DNA of 64,000 nucleotides. Origin: Salinarimonas sp. Its GTDB lineage: Bacteria; Pseudomonadota; Alphaproteobacteria; Rhizobiales; Beijerinckiaceae. The notes under the pieces are model-generated. The model saw only the letters and a list, made by a program, of their open reading frames with translations, ran no database searches and had not been told where the DNA came from. Position numbers and translations under genes: made by a program. The stretch spans positions 1,040,001 through 1,104,000 of the forward strand of contig NZ_CP157794.1 of assembly GCF_040111675.1 (NCBI RefSeq), written 5' to 3'. Below are positions 20,014-28,502 of this stretch, one piece after another. Positions within the stretch are counted from its first letter, which is position 1. Every line of letters starts with the position of its first letter.

Positions 20014-20940
20014 TTAGATCCCCCAGCGCTCGAAAGCCGGCGCGACCGCCGATCGCACCCCGGCGATCGCCCACATGACGAGGGCGAGCAGGAACGAGAC
20101 GCCGATCAATCCGGCGAGCTGAAAGACCAGGATGGCGGGGGCGGCTCTGCCGACCGGGGCGTCCGGGGGAAGGCCGAGCGGGGGAGCGAGCGTCGCGACG
20201 AAGGCGCCGGCCAGGTCGTCCATGCGTGCGTAGTTCGCGAAGACGCTCGCGAAGACGACGAGCACGGAGACCAGGCAGAAGCTCCAGAAACCCGGATTGC
20301 GTCCGATCTTGCGCGTGACGCGCGACACCAGGAAGACGAGGAGCGGACCCAGGATCGCGACGGTCATCGCGCCGGCCAGAGTGTGCGTGATGTAGTGCTC
20401 GCCGAGCGGCGAGAGGGTGATCAGGCCCTCCTGGGCGAGTCCGTACAGCTCCGTCAGCAGCGCGTTGACCACGTATTGCGCGAGCCGGAGGGCGAGGAAG
20501 AGAAAGCCGGCGAGGCCGAGCAGCTGCAGGACGGCTATTCCGGTCCGCTGGGGCGCCGCTGCGGCGGTCGCTGGCGAGACCCGGGTCAGGTTCATCGCCG
20601 CCCCGGCGAGCACGATCGGATAGACGCCGAAGACGAACGCCTCCCAAAGGCCGCGGATGGTGTTCTCCCACTCTCCTGCGCCCGGGATGACCAGTCCGAT
20701 CACGATCGCATGCGCGGCGGCGACGGCGCCGCCCATCGCCACCAGCCGGGCGACCGGGCCTCCGACGGCCCTTACCGCCACCGTCGCGATGATCATCGGA
20801 TAGAGGCAGAAAACGATGCCTTCCCACGCGCCGCGAACGCGCGCTTCCGCGGTCCCCGTCAGCGCGGGCAGCACGAGCGCGATCGCGAGACCGTGGACGA
20901 GCGCAATCACGAGGCCCACGAACACGAGAATCAGTGGCAT
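20014..20940 (-). CDS. Polytopic membrane protein with internal duplication, function unknown
   Basis: A 308-residue protein with about eight to nine hydrophobic segments, beginning PLILVFVGLVIALVHGLAIALVL. Two ~70-residue units near the N-terminus repeat the pattern GLVI-x-[hydrophobic], then RGAWEGIVFCLYPMI (about residues 36-50) and RGLWEAFVFGVYPIV (about residues 94-108). It has no motif I can assign to a transporter or enzyme family. It is flanked by sorA-like and P450 genes on the same strand, with more than 80 bp on each side, so it is probably its own transcription unit. Confidence 0.75.
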   Translation of the reverse strand: MPLILVFVGLVIALVHGLAIALVLPALTGTAEARVRGAWEGIVFCLYPMIIATVAVRAVGGPVARLVAMGGAVAAAHAIVIGLVIPGAGEWENTIRGLWEAFVFGVYPIVLAGAAMNLTRVSPATAAAAPQRTGIAVLQLLGLAGFLFLALRLAQYVVNALLTELYGLAQEGLITLSPLGEHYITHTLAGAMTVAILGPLLVFLVSRVTRKIGRNPGFWSFCLVSVLVVFASVFANYARMDDLAGAFVATLAPPLGLPPDAPVGRAAPAILVFQLAGLIGVSFLLALVMWAIAGVRSAVAPAFERWGI

Positions 20941-21021
20941 ATCGGCATCCCGAGACGATCAAGGGATGCTACGACTCAAGCGTGTTCAGTCAACTACCTC
21001 AGGGCGAATAGTCGCGCGCGA

Positions 21022-22299
21022 TCACCCGTGTCCGAGCCGCACGTCGGAGAGCACGAGCCCGCTCTTCGGCAGGGCGGGTATCTCCCGGAGGTCCACCGAG
21101 AGATCCTGCTCGGGGACCGTCCACTCGGCCTCGCGGGCGAGGACGGCCGTCATCGATTCCATGACGGCGACGGTCAGCCATTCGCCGGCGCAGCGATGGC
21201 CGGAGAACGGGTCGCCGCCGCCCTGGGGGACGAGGTCGTAGGCGTTCGGCATGCGCCCGCGGAAGCGGGCCGGGTCGAAGCGGTCGGCGTCGCGCCACAG
21301 CCGCGGGTCGCGGTCGGTGCCGTAGAGGTCCAGCACGACGAGCTCGCCTTCCTCGAAATCGCGCCCGCGCCAGGCGAAGGGCGTGCGCACCCGCCCGGCG
21401 ATCACGGGGAAGAAGGGCGCCGTGCGCCGCACCTCCTCGACGAACCGGGTGAGAAAGCCCTCCTCGTGCCCGCGAATGGCGGCGCGGGACTGCGGGTTCT
21501 CGACGAGGGCGAGGGCGGCGAAGGTCTCGAAACGGGCGATGGCGACGATCGGACGGATCAGGTTGAGGAGCTCCACCGCGATCACCGCCTCGTCGAGCGG
21601 CGCGCCGTCGGGACCGCGCCAGGACACGAAGGCGGCGGCCGGGCTGCCTTCGGGCAGCGCGACGCGCCCCTCCCGCGCGTCCCGGGCGAGGGAGGATAGC
21701 ATCTCCTCCGAATGGTGGCGGCGCAGTCGCGCGATCCAGTTCGCCGGGCCGACCGAGCCCGCCTCGTCGATCATCGCACCGGCTTCCTCGACGAGGCCCT
21801 GCTCGTCGGCCTCGGAGACGGGAACGCCGACCCAGTCGCAGGCGGCGCGGCAGAGCACGTCGCGCAGAACCCCGTGCAGCGGCGCGCCGGTGGGATAATC
21901 GGCGAGGCGCGCCCGCAGGCGCGAGGCGGCGGCGTCGGCGATGGCGTCGAGCCGCTCGGGCGTCATGAAGGACATGAACAGGGCCTTGCGCGCGCGGTGC
22001 TCCTCTCCGTCGAGGGTGGCGACGGAGCCCTGGTCCTGCAGCAGCTTGAGCGCGAAGGACGGCAGCGCGTCGCGCCGGGTGAAGCGGCCCGGCTCGTAGA
22101 ACATCCGCGCCGCCTCCTCCCCGAAGCAGAACACGGTGCGGCGCCCCATCAGCCGCGCCTCGAAGGCGTCCGAGCCGTAATGCGCGCAGCGCTCGCGCAC
22201 GAAATCGTAGCCGTCGGCGAGGAAGCCCAGCGTGAGGTCCGGAATCCGGGCCTGAGGGATCGTGGTGGTGTCGAGCGTGGTGGCGTCTGGCGTCGGCAT
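21022..22299 (-). CDS. Cytochrome P450 of the CYP152 (fatty-acid peroxygenase) type
   Basis: A 425-residue P450. The heme-thiolate loop is QGGGDPFSGHRCAGEW. The I-helix has an Arg-Pro pair in LNLIRPIVAIARF where ordinary P450s have the acid-alcohol pair; in CYP152 this Arg binds the fatty-acid carboxylate, which then activates H2O2. The ExxR motif is EEVRR. By family knowledge it hydroxylates or decarboxylates fatty acids with peroxide and needs no reductase; none is encoded nearby. Start ATG at 22299 is typical in length; upstream in-frame sequence is Arg/Ala-rich and unlike a P450. Confidence 0.9.
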   Translation of the reverse strand: MPTPDATTLDTTTIPQARIPDLTLGFLADGYDFVRERCAHYGSDAFEARLMGRRTVFCFGEEAARMFYEPGRFTRRDALPSFALKLLQDQGSVATLDGEEHRARKALFMSFMTPERLDAIADAAASRLRARLADYPTGAPLHGVLRDVLCRAACDWVGVPVSEADEQGLVEEAGAMIDEAGSVGPANWIARLRRHHSEEMLSSLARDAREGRVALPEGSPAAAFVSWRGPDGAPLDEAVIAVELLNLIRPIVAIARFETFAALALVENPQSRAAIRGHEEGFLTRFVEEVRRTAPFFPVIAGRVRTPFAWRGRDFEEGELVVLDLYGTDRDPRLWRDADRFDPARFRGRMPNAYDLVPQGGGDPFSGHRCAGEWLTVAVMESMTAVLAREAEWTVPEQDLSVDLREIPALPKSGLVLSDVRLGHG

Positions 22300-22358
22300 G
22301 GCGCGGCCTCGTGCTGCTCCGGCCGAGGCGAACGTCCGGGCGGGCGCGGCGGTTCGCG

Positions 22359-23093
22359 TCAGCCCTCCAGCCGGCCCGCGATCCTGAGCGCCGCCTTCCC
22401 CTTCGAGCGGCGCGAGAGCGTCATCGGCGGCACTTCCCGGGCGTGCCGCACGTGGGTGCCGCCGCAGGGGATCGCGATTTCGCCGTAGCGCCAGGTGAAG
22501 ACGTCGTCGCAGGCGGGATCGGACTCCATGGCGATGGCGAGCGCCCGGGCGGCGAGGCCGTTGGCGCGGGCCTCGACGGCGGCGAGGCGCTCCGGCGGCA
22601 GCGTGTTGGCGATGTCGAAGCGGAAGCCCTCCGCGTCGATGACGCAGCCGCGGGTGGCGATGCGCTCGCCCACGGTCCCGGCGAGGACCGTATCGAGCGC
22701 GTGGAACAGGAAATGCGCGGCCGTGTGGTGCCGGCGCACGGCCGCGCGGTGCTCCGCGTCGAGCGCGAGGGCGACCTCCTGCCCGATCTCGAGCGCCGCC
22801 GGCTCCGCCAGCCGGTGCACGATCGCCGTGCCGGTGTTGACGAAGATCGCGTCGAGCCCGGGCCGCTCGATCCGCACCGGGCGCCCGCCTTCCTTGCGCA
22901 CGTCGACCACCGGCACGCCGGCGAGCGTCCCGCGGTCGGCCACCTGCCCGCCGCTCTCGGCGTAGAAGATCGTCCGGTCGAGCACGACGAGGTCGCAGGC
23001 GACGTGGATTACGCGGGCGCGGGCCTCCGCCAGCCCGGCGTCCACGTGGAACAGCTTCTCGGTCGGCGGCAGGGTCAGGCCTGGCAGGAGCAT
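22359..23093 (-). CDS. AlaX-type alanyl-tRNA editing hydrolase
   Basis: A 244-residue free-standing AlaRS editing-domain protein that should deacylate mischarged Ser- or Gly-tRNA(Ala). The zinc site is H-x3-H in RRHHTAAHFLFHAL together with Cys and His of IPCGGTHV. TIFYAESGGQVADRG is the usual beta-barrel marker. The ATG at 23093 gives LTLPPTEKLFHVDA as N-terminus, as in homologues. Upstream in-frame ATGs exist, at 23141 and 23186, with no better ribosome site, so the start is moderately certain. Confidence 0.87.
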   Translation of the reverse strand: MLLPGLTLPPTEKLFHVDAGLAEARARVIHVACDLVVLDRTIFYAESGGQVADRGTLAGVPVVDVRKEGGRPVRIERPGLDAIFVNTGTAIVHRLAEPAALEIGQEVALALDAEHRAAVRRHHTAAHFLFHALDTVLAGTVGERIATRGCVIDAEGFRFDIANTLPPERLAAVEARANGLAARALAIAMESDPACDDVFTWRYGEIAIPCGGTHVRHAREVPPMTLSRRSKGKAALRIAGRLEG

Positions 23094-23235
23094 GGTGCGG
23101 CGGGGCGCGTTCGACGTGCGGCTGGCGGGGCCCGAAGGCATGAGCACGGAGAGGGTGCAACCGGAAGAGGTGAGTGTCAAGAACAAAGCGCCGCACGCAA
23201 AACAGCTTCAGGGCAACCTCACAGACTGAGACTCG

Positions 23236-23887
23236 ATGTCCGCCGCGCTCAGCGGCGTGCTCGCCGGCGCGGTGGGCGCGCTCGCGATCGTGCAGGAGAG
23301 CTTCTGGCTCCTCGCGGCGGCGCACGCGCTGCTCGGGCTCTTCCTCGCCAGCGTCAACCTGTTCCGCTTCGCCGCGCTCGATCTCGTCCCGGGCGACAAG
23401 CGCCCCTCGGCCGTGTCGCTCGTCCTGTTCGGCGGCGTCTTCGCCGCCCTGCTCGGTTCCTTCCTCGCCCGCGCGGCGCCGGTCCTGATCGGCGCCTCGC
23501 TGTTCGCGGCGAGCGCATCGGCGTCTACCGCTTCCTGGGCCTCGGGGTCGCGCTTCAGGCGGCGGCCGGAGCGGTGGCGCTCCTGGGGGACGGCTTCTGG
23601 CCTTTCACCGCGTCGCTGATCCTGCTCGGGCTCGCCTGGAACGCGCTCTATGTCGGGGGCAGCCATCTCGTCGGGGCGAGCGTTCCGGGGCGCGGCCGCT
23701 TCCGGGCGCAGGGCGCCAACGAGTTCTTCGTCGCGCTGGCGGCGACGGCGGGCGCGCTTCTGGCGGGCGCGGGTCTCGCGCTCGTCGGCTGGGGCGCGCT
23801 GAACCTCCTCGCGATCGCCGCCGCGGCCGCCCTCGGCGTCGCCGTGATCGCGGTGGCGCGCGGGGCGGCCGCCGGCGGAGGGGGGAG
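23236..23887 (+). pseudogene. Decayed MFS transporter remnant
   Basis: Two pieces of one major-facilitator permease lie in different frames. Bases 23236 to about 23510 (frame 1) encode three to four TM segments, including FRFAALDLVPGDKRPSAVSLVLFGG. From about 23508 to about 23887 (frame 3) comes a late-transporter segment (RFLGLGVALQAAAGAVALL, then LILLGLAWNALYVGGSHLVGA and RFRAQGANEFFVALAATAG). The first TM helices and the middle TM region are absent, and the two parts are joined out of frame. It abuts the convergent DUF1810 gene. No functional transporter can be made. Confidence 0.7.
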
Positions 23888-24343
23888 TCAGGAGCCGGCG
23901 ACGAGCGCCAGCGTCCGCCCGTCCGCCCGGCCTTCGTAGAACGCGTCGAGACCGCGCCGGAACAGGGCCCGGTCGGCGGCGTCCTGCGCCGCCGCGCGGA
24001 AGAGGGTGAGGCAGGAGGCGAGCTTCAGGGCGTCGGGGCTGCCGAGGATCGCGTGGATGTCGGGGCCGCCGGAGGCATCGGCATGCGCGAGGAGCAGCGA
24101 GACGCATTCGCGCAGCCGCGGGCCGAGAACCGGGTGGTCGAGATAGGCCCGCGCCTCGGCGGCGCCCGAGATCCCGTAGCGCTTCGCCGTGGGGCTGCGG
24201 CCGAGCGCCTCGAGCTGCGGGAACACGAACCACATCCAGTGCGTCCGCTTGGCGCCCGCCGCGAGCTCGGCGCGCACGGTCCCGATCACCGGGTCCTGCG
24301 CGGCGACGAAGCGCGCGAGGTCGAAGGGATCGTCGTGCGGCAT
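23888..24343 (-). CDS. DUF1810 family protein
   Basis: A 151-residue soluble protein matching DUF1810 over its length: DPFDLARFVAAQDPV, then THWMWFVFPQLEALG, KRYGISGAAEARAYLDHPVLGPRL and FGSPDALK-type ILGSPDALKLASCLTLF. The biochemical role is not established. A GGGAGGAG ribosome site lies just before the ATG at 24343. It is divergent from the adjacent SDR gene. Confidence 0.88.
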   Translation of the reverse strand: MPHDDPFDLARFVAAQDPVIGTVRAELAAGAKRTHWMWFVFPQLEALGRSPTAKRYGISGAAEARAYLDHPVLGPRLRECVSLLLAHADASGGPDIHAILGSPDALKLASCLTLFRAAAQDAADRALFRRGLDAFYEGRADGRTLALVAGS

Positions 24344-24443
24344 CTCGCTCCTCCCTGTCTCGGGCGCGACGGGCGGTCGCTCGAACGGCCGAGCCCCCGG
24401 CGCGTTCGCCTTGCCGAGACACGATACAGGACGGAGGCATCCG

Positions 24444-25241
24444 ATGAAGCTCGATCTCGAGGGCAAGCTCGCCCTGGTCACGGGCGGCGATTCCGGCATC
24501 GGCCGGGAGACCGCGCGGTTCCTGCTCGACGAGGGCGCGGCGGTCGCGCTCAGCGACATCACCGGAGACGCGCTCGCCGACGCGGCGGAGGGGCTCTCCG
24601 CCCATGGCCGGTGCATGCCCTTCACCGCCGACCTGTCGAAGGCGGACGGGGTGACGCGCCTGAAGGGCGAGATCGAGGCTGCCATGGGCGCGCCCGACAT
24701 CGTCGTCCATTGCGCCGGCGAGACCGGGCCCACGGGCGACTTCCTCGAGATCGACGACGCCGGCTGGGAGGAGGTGATCGCGGTCGACCTGATGAGCGCG
24801 GTGCGCGTGGCGCGCGCCTTCATTCCCGGCATGCGCGAGAAGGGCTGGGGGCGGCTCGTGCTGATCGCCTCCGAGAACGCGGTCCAGCCCTATCCCGAGG
24901 AGACGCCCTACAACGTCGCCAAGGCTGGGATCATCACTTTGGGCAAGAGCCTGTCCAAGGCCTACGGCGAGGACGGCGTCCTGGTGAACGTGGTCTCCCC
25001 GGCCTTCGTGGCGACGCCGATGACCGACAAGATGATGGAGAAGCGCGCCGCCGAGGAGGGCGTCGACAAGGAGGCCGCCATCGAGGGCTTCCTCGCCGAG
25101 AAGCGCCCGGGCATCGAGGTCGGCCGCCGCGGCCGCCCGGAGGAGGTCGCCGCCGTGATCGCCTTCCTCTGCTCGCAGCGCGCGAGCTTCGTCGTCGGGG
25201 CCAACTGGCGGGTCGACGGGGGCTCGGTCATGAGCGTGTGA
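24444..25241 (+). CDS. Short-chain dehydrogenase/reductase
   Basis: A 265-residue classical SDR. The Rossmann glycine motif is TGGDSGIGRET; the NNAG equivalent is CAGE; the catalytic Ser lies in IASENA and the Tyr/Lys pair in YNVAK; the C-terminus WRVDGGS is typical of 3-oxoacyl reductase/glucose dehydrogenase-like members. ACGGAGG precedes the ATG by 6 nt. The upstream gap contains CGAAC-N16-CGTT (24382-24406), one base off an EcfG promoter. The substrate is unknown. Confidence 0.88.
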   Translation: MKLDLEGKLALVTGGDSGIGRETARFLLDEGAAVALSDITGDALADAAEGLSAHGRCMPFTADLSKADGVTRLKGEIEAAMGAPDIVVHCAGETGPTGDFLEIDDAGWEEVIAVDLMSAVRVARAFIPGMREKGWGRLVLIASENAVQPYPEETPYNVAKAGIITLGKSLSKAYGEDGVLVNVVSPAFVATPMTDKMMEKRAAEEGVDKEAAIEGFLAEKRPGIEVGRRGRPEEVAAVIAFLCSQRASFVVGANWRVDGGSVMSV

Positions 25242-25278
25242 GGTTCGAGCAAGCCTCTCTCCCGGATGGGCTAGGGAG

Positions 25279-25896
25279 CTAGAACTTGCGCTCGACGAAG
25301 CGCTCCTCGGCCTGGCGGGATCCGTCCTCGCGCGGGGGATGGTGGGCGGCGGCGGCTTCCAGCATGGGGAGGACGTCGCCGACACGCTCGGCGACGAGGT
25401 AGCTCAGCTCACGGTCCTTCGGAATGAAGCCCGCCTGGCGCATGTGGGCGAGCAGCGTGAGCAGCGGCTTCCAGAAATCGCCGAGCGAGAGCACCAGGAT
25501 CGGCTTGCGATGGCGGCCGAGCTGGGCCCAGGTCATCTGCTCGACCAGCTCCTCGAGCGTGCCGATGCCGCCGGGGAGCGCCACGAAGGCGTCGGCGCGC
25601 TCGAACATCAGCTGCTTGCGGGCGTGCATGTCGCCGACGACGATCGTCTCCTGCACGTCGTCGAGCAGCTTCTCCTTCCTGGTGAGGAAGTCGGGGATGA
25701 TGCCGGTCACCTCGCCGCCGGCCTCGATCGTCGAGCGCGCGACGGCGCCCATCAGGCCGAGCGCGCCGCCGCCGTAGACGAGCCGTACGCCCGACGCGGC
25801 CATGGCGCGCCCGAGCGCCTCCGCCGCCGCGAGATAGGCCGGATCGCCGCCGGGGGACGAGCCGCAATAGACGCAGATGGACCGGATACGACTCAT
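25279..25896 (-). CDS. LOG family protein (nucleoside 5'-monophosphate phosphoribohydrolase)
   Basis: A 205-residue lysine-decarboxylase-like LOG protein. Markers are CVYCGSSPG near the N-terminus, VYGGGALGLMG, the loop MHARKQLMFERADAFVALPGG, and the catalytic PGGIGTLEEL. Family members remove ribose phosphate from cytokinin or purine nucleotides. It converges on the SDR gene and is divergent from the LysM gene. The start is at SRIRSICVYCG; the ribosome site is weak. Confidence 0.9.
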   Translation of the reverse strand: MSRIRSICVYCGSSPGGDPAYLAAAEALGRAMAASGVRLVYGGGALGLMGAVARSTIEAGGEVTGIIPDFLTRKEKLLDDVQETIVVGDMHARKQLMFERADAFVALPGGIGTLEELVEQMTWAQLGRHRKPILVLSLGDFWKPLLTLLAHMRQAGFIPKDRELSYLVAERVGDVLPMLEAAAAHHPPREDGSRQAEERFVERKF

Positions 25897-26033
25897 TGTC
25901 GCGGCTTCCCCTTCAAAAATGTTGCGATCCGCGCTTGATGGGATCACGTTTCCCGTTTCGTCGACGCGTCGGAAAGAGTAATCGTTCCGCGGCGACACCC
26001 GCCGCTGTCAAGTCGAGACGAAGGATCACGGCC

Positions 26034-27581
26034 GTGTCTGTCGAACGGCGTCGCAATCTGGTGCTCACCGTCGTGGCCCTCGCCGTCGCCGCGGGCGGGG
26101 TCGGCTACGCCGTCTTCGGCGAGCGCCTGGCGGGAGACGCCGCGGTGACCGTGTCGGAGACGCCCGCGTCCACGGCGCCCGCCGGCGCCCCGCAGGCCGC
26201 CCCGGAGGTCGCCGCCCCGGAGGTCGCCGCCCCGGAGCAGCCGACCCTCACGGACGCGAGCCCGACGCAGAGCTCCACCCGACCGAGCCCGGCCGCGAGC
26301 GGCACCCCCGAGTCGATCGTCGCCGCCATCGACCCGGCGGCGCCCGCCGACCCGGTCGCACAGCCCGTCGAGCCGGCCGCGCCCGCCGCGTCGGCGGCGC
26401 CCGTCGCGTCGGCGGCGCCCGTCGCGCTGGACGCCGCTTTCGACGTCGTGCGCGTCGAGCCCACCGGCGATGCGGTGATCGCCGGCCAGGCGCCCCCCGG
26501 CGCCAGGGTCGAGCTCCTGCGCAACGGGATGGTCCACGACATCGTCGTCGCCGACGCCACCGGCGCGTTCGCCTTCGTGCCGCCGCCCCTGCCACCGGGC
26601 ACGCACGAGATCGCGCTCCAGGTCCGCGACGGCGACGCCGCGCCGCGCCGGTCGCCGCAGAGCGTCACCGTGGTCGTCGCCGAGCGCATGGACGAGGCGC
26701 CCGTCGTCGCGCTGGTCGCGCCGGACGCGCCGACACGGATCCTCTCGCGGCCCGCGCCGGCGCCCTCGGCGCCCGCATCCGACGTCGCCGCCGCGACCGA
26801 GCCGACCGAGGACGAGGCCGCCCCGAGCCGGGATGCCTCCGACGCGCCGTCGCAGCCCGCGGCCGTGGACGGGCTCCAGCCCACCCAGATCGCCCGCGCG
26901 GATGCCGCCGGGCCCGTGGCCGACCGGCAGGGTATCCGCGTCGCCACCGTCGAGGCCGAGACGGGCGGCGGGCTCTTCGTCTCCGGCGAGGGCGAGCCGA
27001 ACGCCAGCGTGCGTCTCTACCTGAACGAGACGTTCGTCGGCCGCGCCTCGGCGGACCATGCCGGCCTCGTCTCCTTCGCCATTCGGCGCGGCGTGCGCCC
27101 CGGGATCTATCGCGTGCGCCTCGACGAGGTCGACACGCGCGACGGCGCGGTGCTCTCCCGCGCCGAGGTCGCGTTCGAGATGCCGGGGGTGCTGGCCGAG
27201 ATCGAGGAGCCGTCCGCGGAGACGGCCGCCCCGCCGCAGGAGCCGGGCGAGCAGGGGGGCGGGGATCGCGCCGCGCGCGCGCCGGCTCCGGCGGCGACCG
27301 AGACCGCCGAGGATCGGGTCGCCGATGCGGACATTCCCGTCGCGGATGCGCCCGATCGCGAGGCGACGCTCACCATACCGGAGATCAACACCGCGCTGGT
27401 CAGCCGCGGCGACAGCCTCTGGCGCATCTCGCGCCGGATCTACGGCGAGGGCATCCGGTACACGGTGATCTTCGACGCCAACCAGGAGCAGATCCGCAAC
27501 CCGGACCTGATCTATCCGGGCCAGGTCTTCGTGCTCCCGGCGCTGGACGGGGACGAGGCGGAAGACGCCGCGGCGCGGTAG
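26034..27581 (+). CDS. Membrane-anchored protein with Ig-like segments and C-terminal LysM
   Basis: A 515-residue protein. An N-terminal TM anchor (NLVLTVVALAVAAGGVGYAVF) precedes a long Ala/Pro/Glu-rich, probably disordered linker and two Big/Ig-like beta modules (FDVVRVEPTGDAVIAGQAPPG and VATVEAETGGGLFVSGEGEP, each with a following GxHEIALQVRDGD-like strand set). The C-terminus is a LysM peptidoglycan-binding domain (SRGDSLWRISRRIYGEG, then NPDLIYPGQVFVLP). The GTG at 26034 has AAGGA 8 nt upstream. Short DNA repeats encoding PEVAA and APVASA reflect linker expansion. It likely sits in the inner membrane or periplasm, touching the cell wall. Confidence 0.87.
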   Translation: MSVERRRNLVLTVVALAVAAGGVGYAVFGERLAGDAAVTVSETPASTAPAGAPQAAPEVAAPEVAAPEQPTLTDASPTQSSTRPSPAASGTPESIVAAIDPAAPADPVAQPVEPAAPAASAAPVASAAPVALDAAFDVVRVEPTGDAVIAGQAPPGARVELLRNGMVHDIVVADATGAFAFVPPPLPPGTHEIALQVRDGDAAPRRSPQSVTVVVAERMDEAPVVALVAPDAPTRILSRPAPAPSAPASDVAAATEPTEDEAAPSRDASDAPSQPAAVDGLQPTQIARADAAGPVADRQGIRVATVEAETGGGLFVSGEGEPNASVRLYLNETFVGRASADHAGLVSFAIRRGVRPGIYRVRLDEVDTRDGAVLSRAEVAFEMPGVLAEIEEPSAETAAPPQEPGEQGGGDRAARAPAPAATETAEDRVADADIPVADAPDREATLTIPEINTALVSRGDSLWRISRRIYGEGIRYTVIFDANQEQIRNPDLIYPGQVFVLPALDGDEAEDAAAR

Positions 27582-27630
27582 GGCCGGAAGCGGCACGCGC
27601 GGCGCCGGACGCGGCCGAGCGAGCGCCGCC

Positions 27631-27704
27631 AAGAAAAAGGCGCGGCCGCCGTGAAGCGTCCGCGCCCGAGGTGCCGGCCCGTGGGGGCAGAATGAGCCGG
27701 TTGT
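27631..27704 (-). ncRNA. Candidate general-stress small RNA with C-rich loop
   Basis: The 383-bp gap 27582-27964 contains no convincing ORF but does hold a complete minus-strand transcription unit. An exact EcfG-type promoter lies at 27735-27711, predicting a start near 27704. CCGGCTC (27700-27694) pairs with GGGCCGG (27680-27674), one G-U pair, leaving a loop with CCCCC exposed. A terminator stem follows, GGCGCGG (27666-27660) with CCGCGCC (27645-27639), then U5-C-U2. The transcript is about 70 nt. Expression is inferred, not observed. Confidence 0.55.
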
Positions 27705-27710
27705 TCCCCC

Positions 27711-27735
27711 AACGCGCGTTCTCGCGGTCGGTTCC
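27711..27735 (-). promoter_or_regulatory. EcfG-type promoter upstream of the 27.7-kb candidate sRNA
   Basis: On the minus strand GGAAC (27735-27731), a 16-nt spacer, then CGTT (27714-27711). This is the consensus recognised by EcfG sigma factors of Alphaproteobacteria and is identical in layout to the nepR and phyR promoters in this window. Confidence 0.6.
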
Positions 27736-27964
27736 GCAGTCGCGACTTTTTTTCGATTTTCCTCCACAGGACGCCACGGCGCCGCCGGCAGGCGCGCCGC
27801 GCCGCCGCACGGCGGCCCCAGGAACCCCCTCGCAACGGGGGGCGTTGGCCTCGCGACACCGCCGCCGGCGACCTCGAAGAGGGCTTGCTCGGCAAGGACT
27901 TGGCGCGGCGGCCGATCGACGCGACAGCGACGCTGCGGTCGCCCTTTCTGCGAAAGTCGAGACG

Positions 27965-28495
27965 ATGACCGCACACGGATCGATCGACGTCCTGCTCAGC
28001 CCGCGCATGGCGCTCGTTGTCGACATCTTCCGCGCGCTGGGCGATTTCGAGGCGTCCTACGACGTCGCCGTGATCGACGCCCTCGAGGCGCGCCTCACCC
28101 GGGCCACCGACGCCACCACGGCGCGCGCGGTGGTCTCCGACGCGCTGCTGCTCGGCTTCGCCCTGCGCAACCAGCGCACCGACGCCAGCTGGCCGCACGG
28201 CGATTGGGAAATGAACGGCATCGGCGCGCGCCAGGCGTCCGGCCACGAATGCGCCACGCTGACCCTCATCGCCGCCTGCAAGGAGGAGGACACCGTCGTG
28301 GCCGGCCGGGCGGCGCGCTCGCTCGCGGTGCGGCTGAACCCGACCGTCTCCTCGCTGGCGCGGGACATGGGCGGGCGGCTCGAGCGCGCGGGCCTGCGCA
28401 TCGCGGTGCGCGACTGGGCGCCGCTGCTGGCCGCGCGCACCCCGACCGCCGCGCCCGAGCCCGACGCGCCGCGCTCCGCCTCGGCCCGCTCGTGA
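27965..28495 (+). CDS. Conserved-looking hypothetical protein
   Basis: A 176-residue protein that I do not recognise. It is soluble, with a helical middle (DVAVIDALEARLTRATDATTARAVVSDALLLGFALRNQRTD) and an Ala/Pro-rich tail. Codon use matches the neighbours, and ATG at 27965 begins right after the non-coding gap. It ends 7 bp before the convergent acyl-CoA synthetase stop. A longer in-frame extension upstream would cross the candidate sRNA region and is Arg/Pro-rich, so it is not used. Confidence 0.6.
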   Translation: MTAHGSIDVLLSPRMALVVDIFRALGDFEASYDVAVIDALEARLTRATDATTARAVVSDALLLGFALRNQRTDASWPHGDWEMNGIGARQASGHECATLTLIAACKEEDTVVAGRAARSLAVRLNPTVSSLARDMGGRLERAGLRIAVRDWAPLLAARTPTAAPEPDAPRSASARS

Positions 28496-28502
28496 GCCCG
28501 CC

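Noticed and set aside
23888..24343. Alternative longer start of the DUF1810 gene within the minus-strand frame to 24832
   Set aside because: The added N-terminus is antisense to the SDR gene and the good GGGAGGAG site directly precedes ATG 24343.
26205..26240. Tandem 15-bp direct repeats
   Set aside because: They lie inside the LysM-protein linker and encode repeated PEVAA-type residues, so they are explained by a disordered spacer.
27400..28026. Long minus-strand ORFs crossing the 27.6-28.0 kb gap
   Set aside because: They run antisense to the LysM gene and the hypothetical gene, and their sequence is low-complexity; the terminator and EcfG promoter fit an sRNA better.
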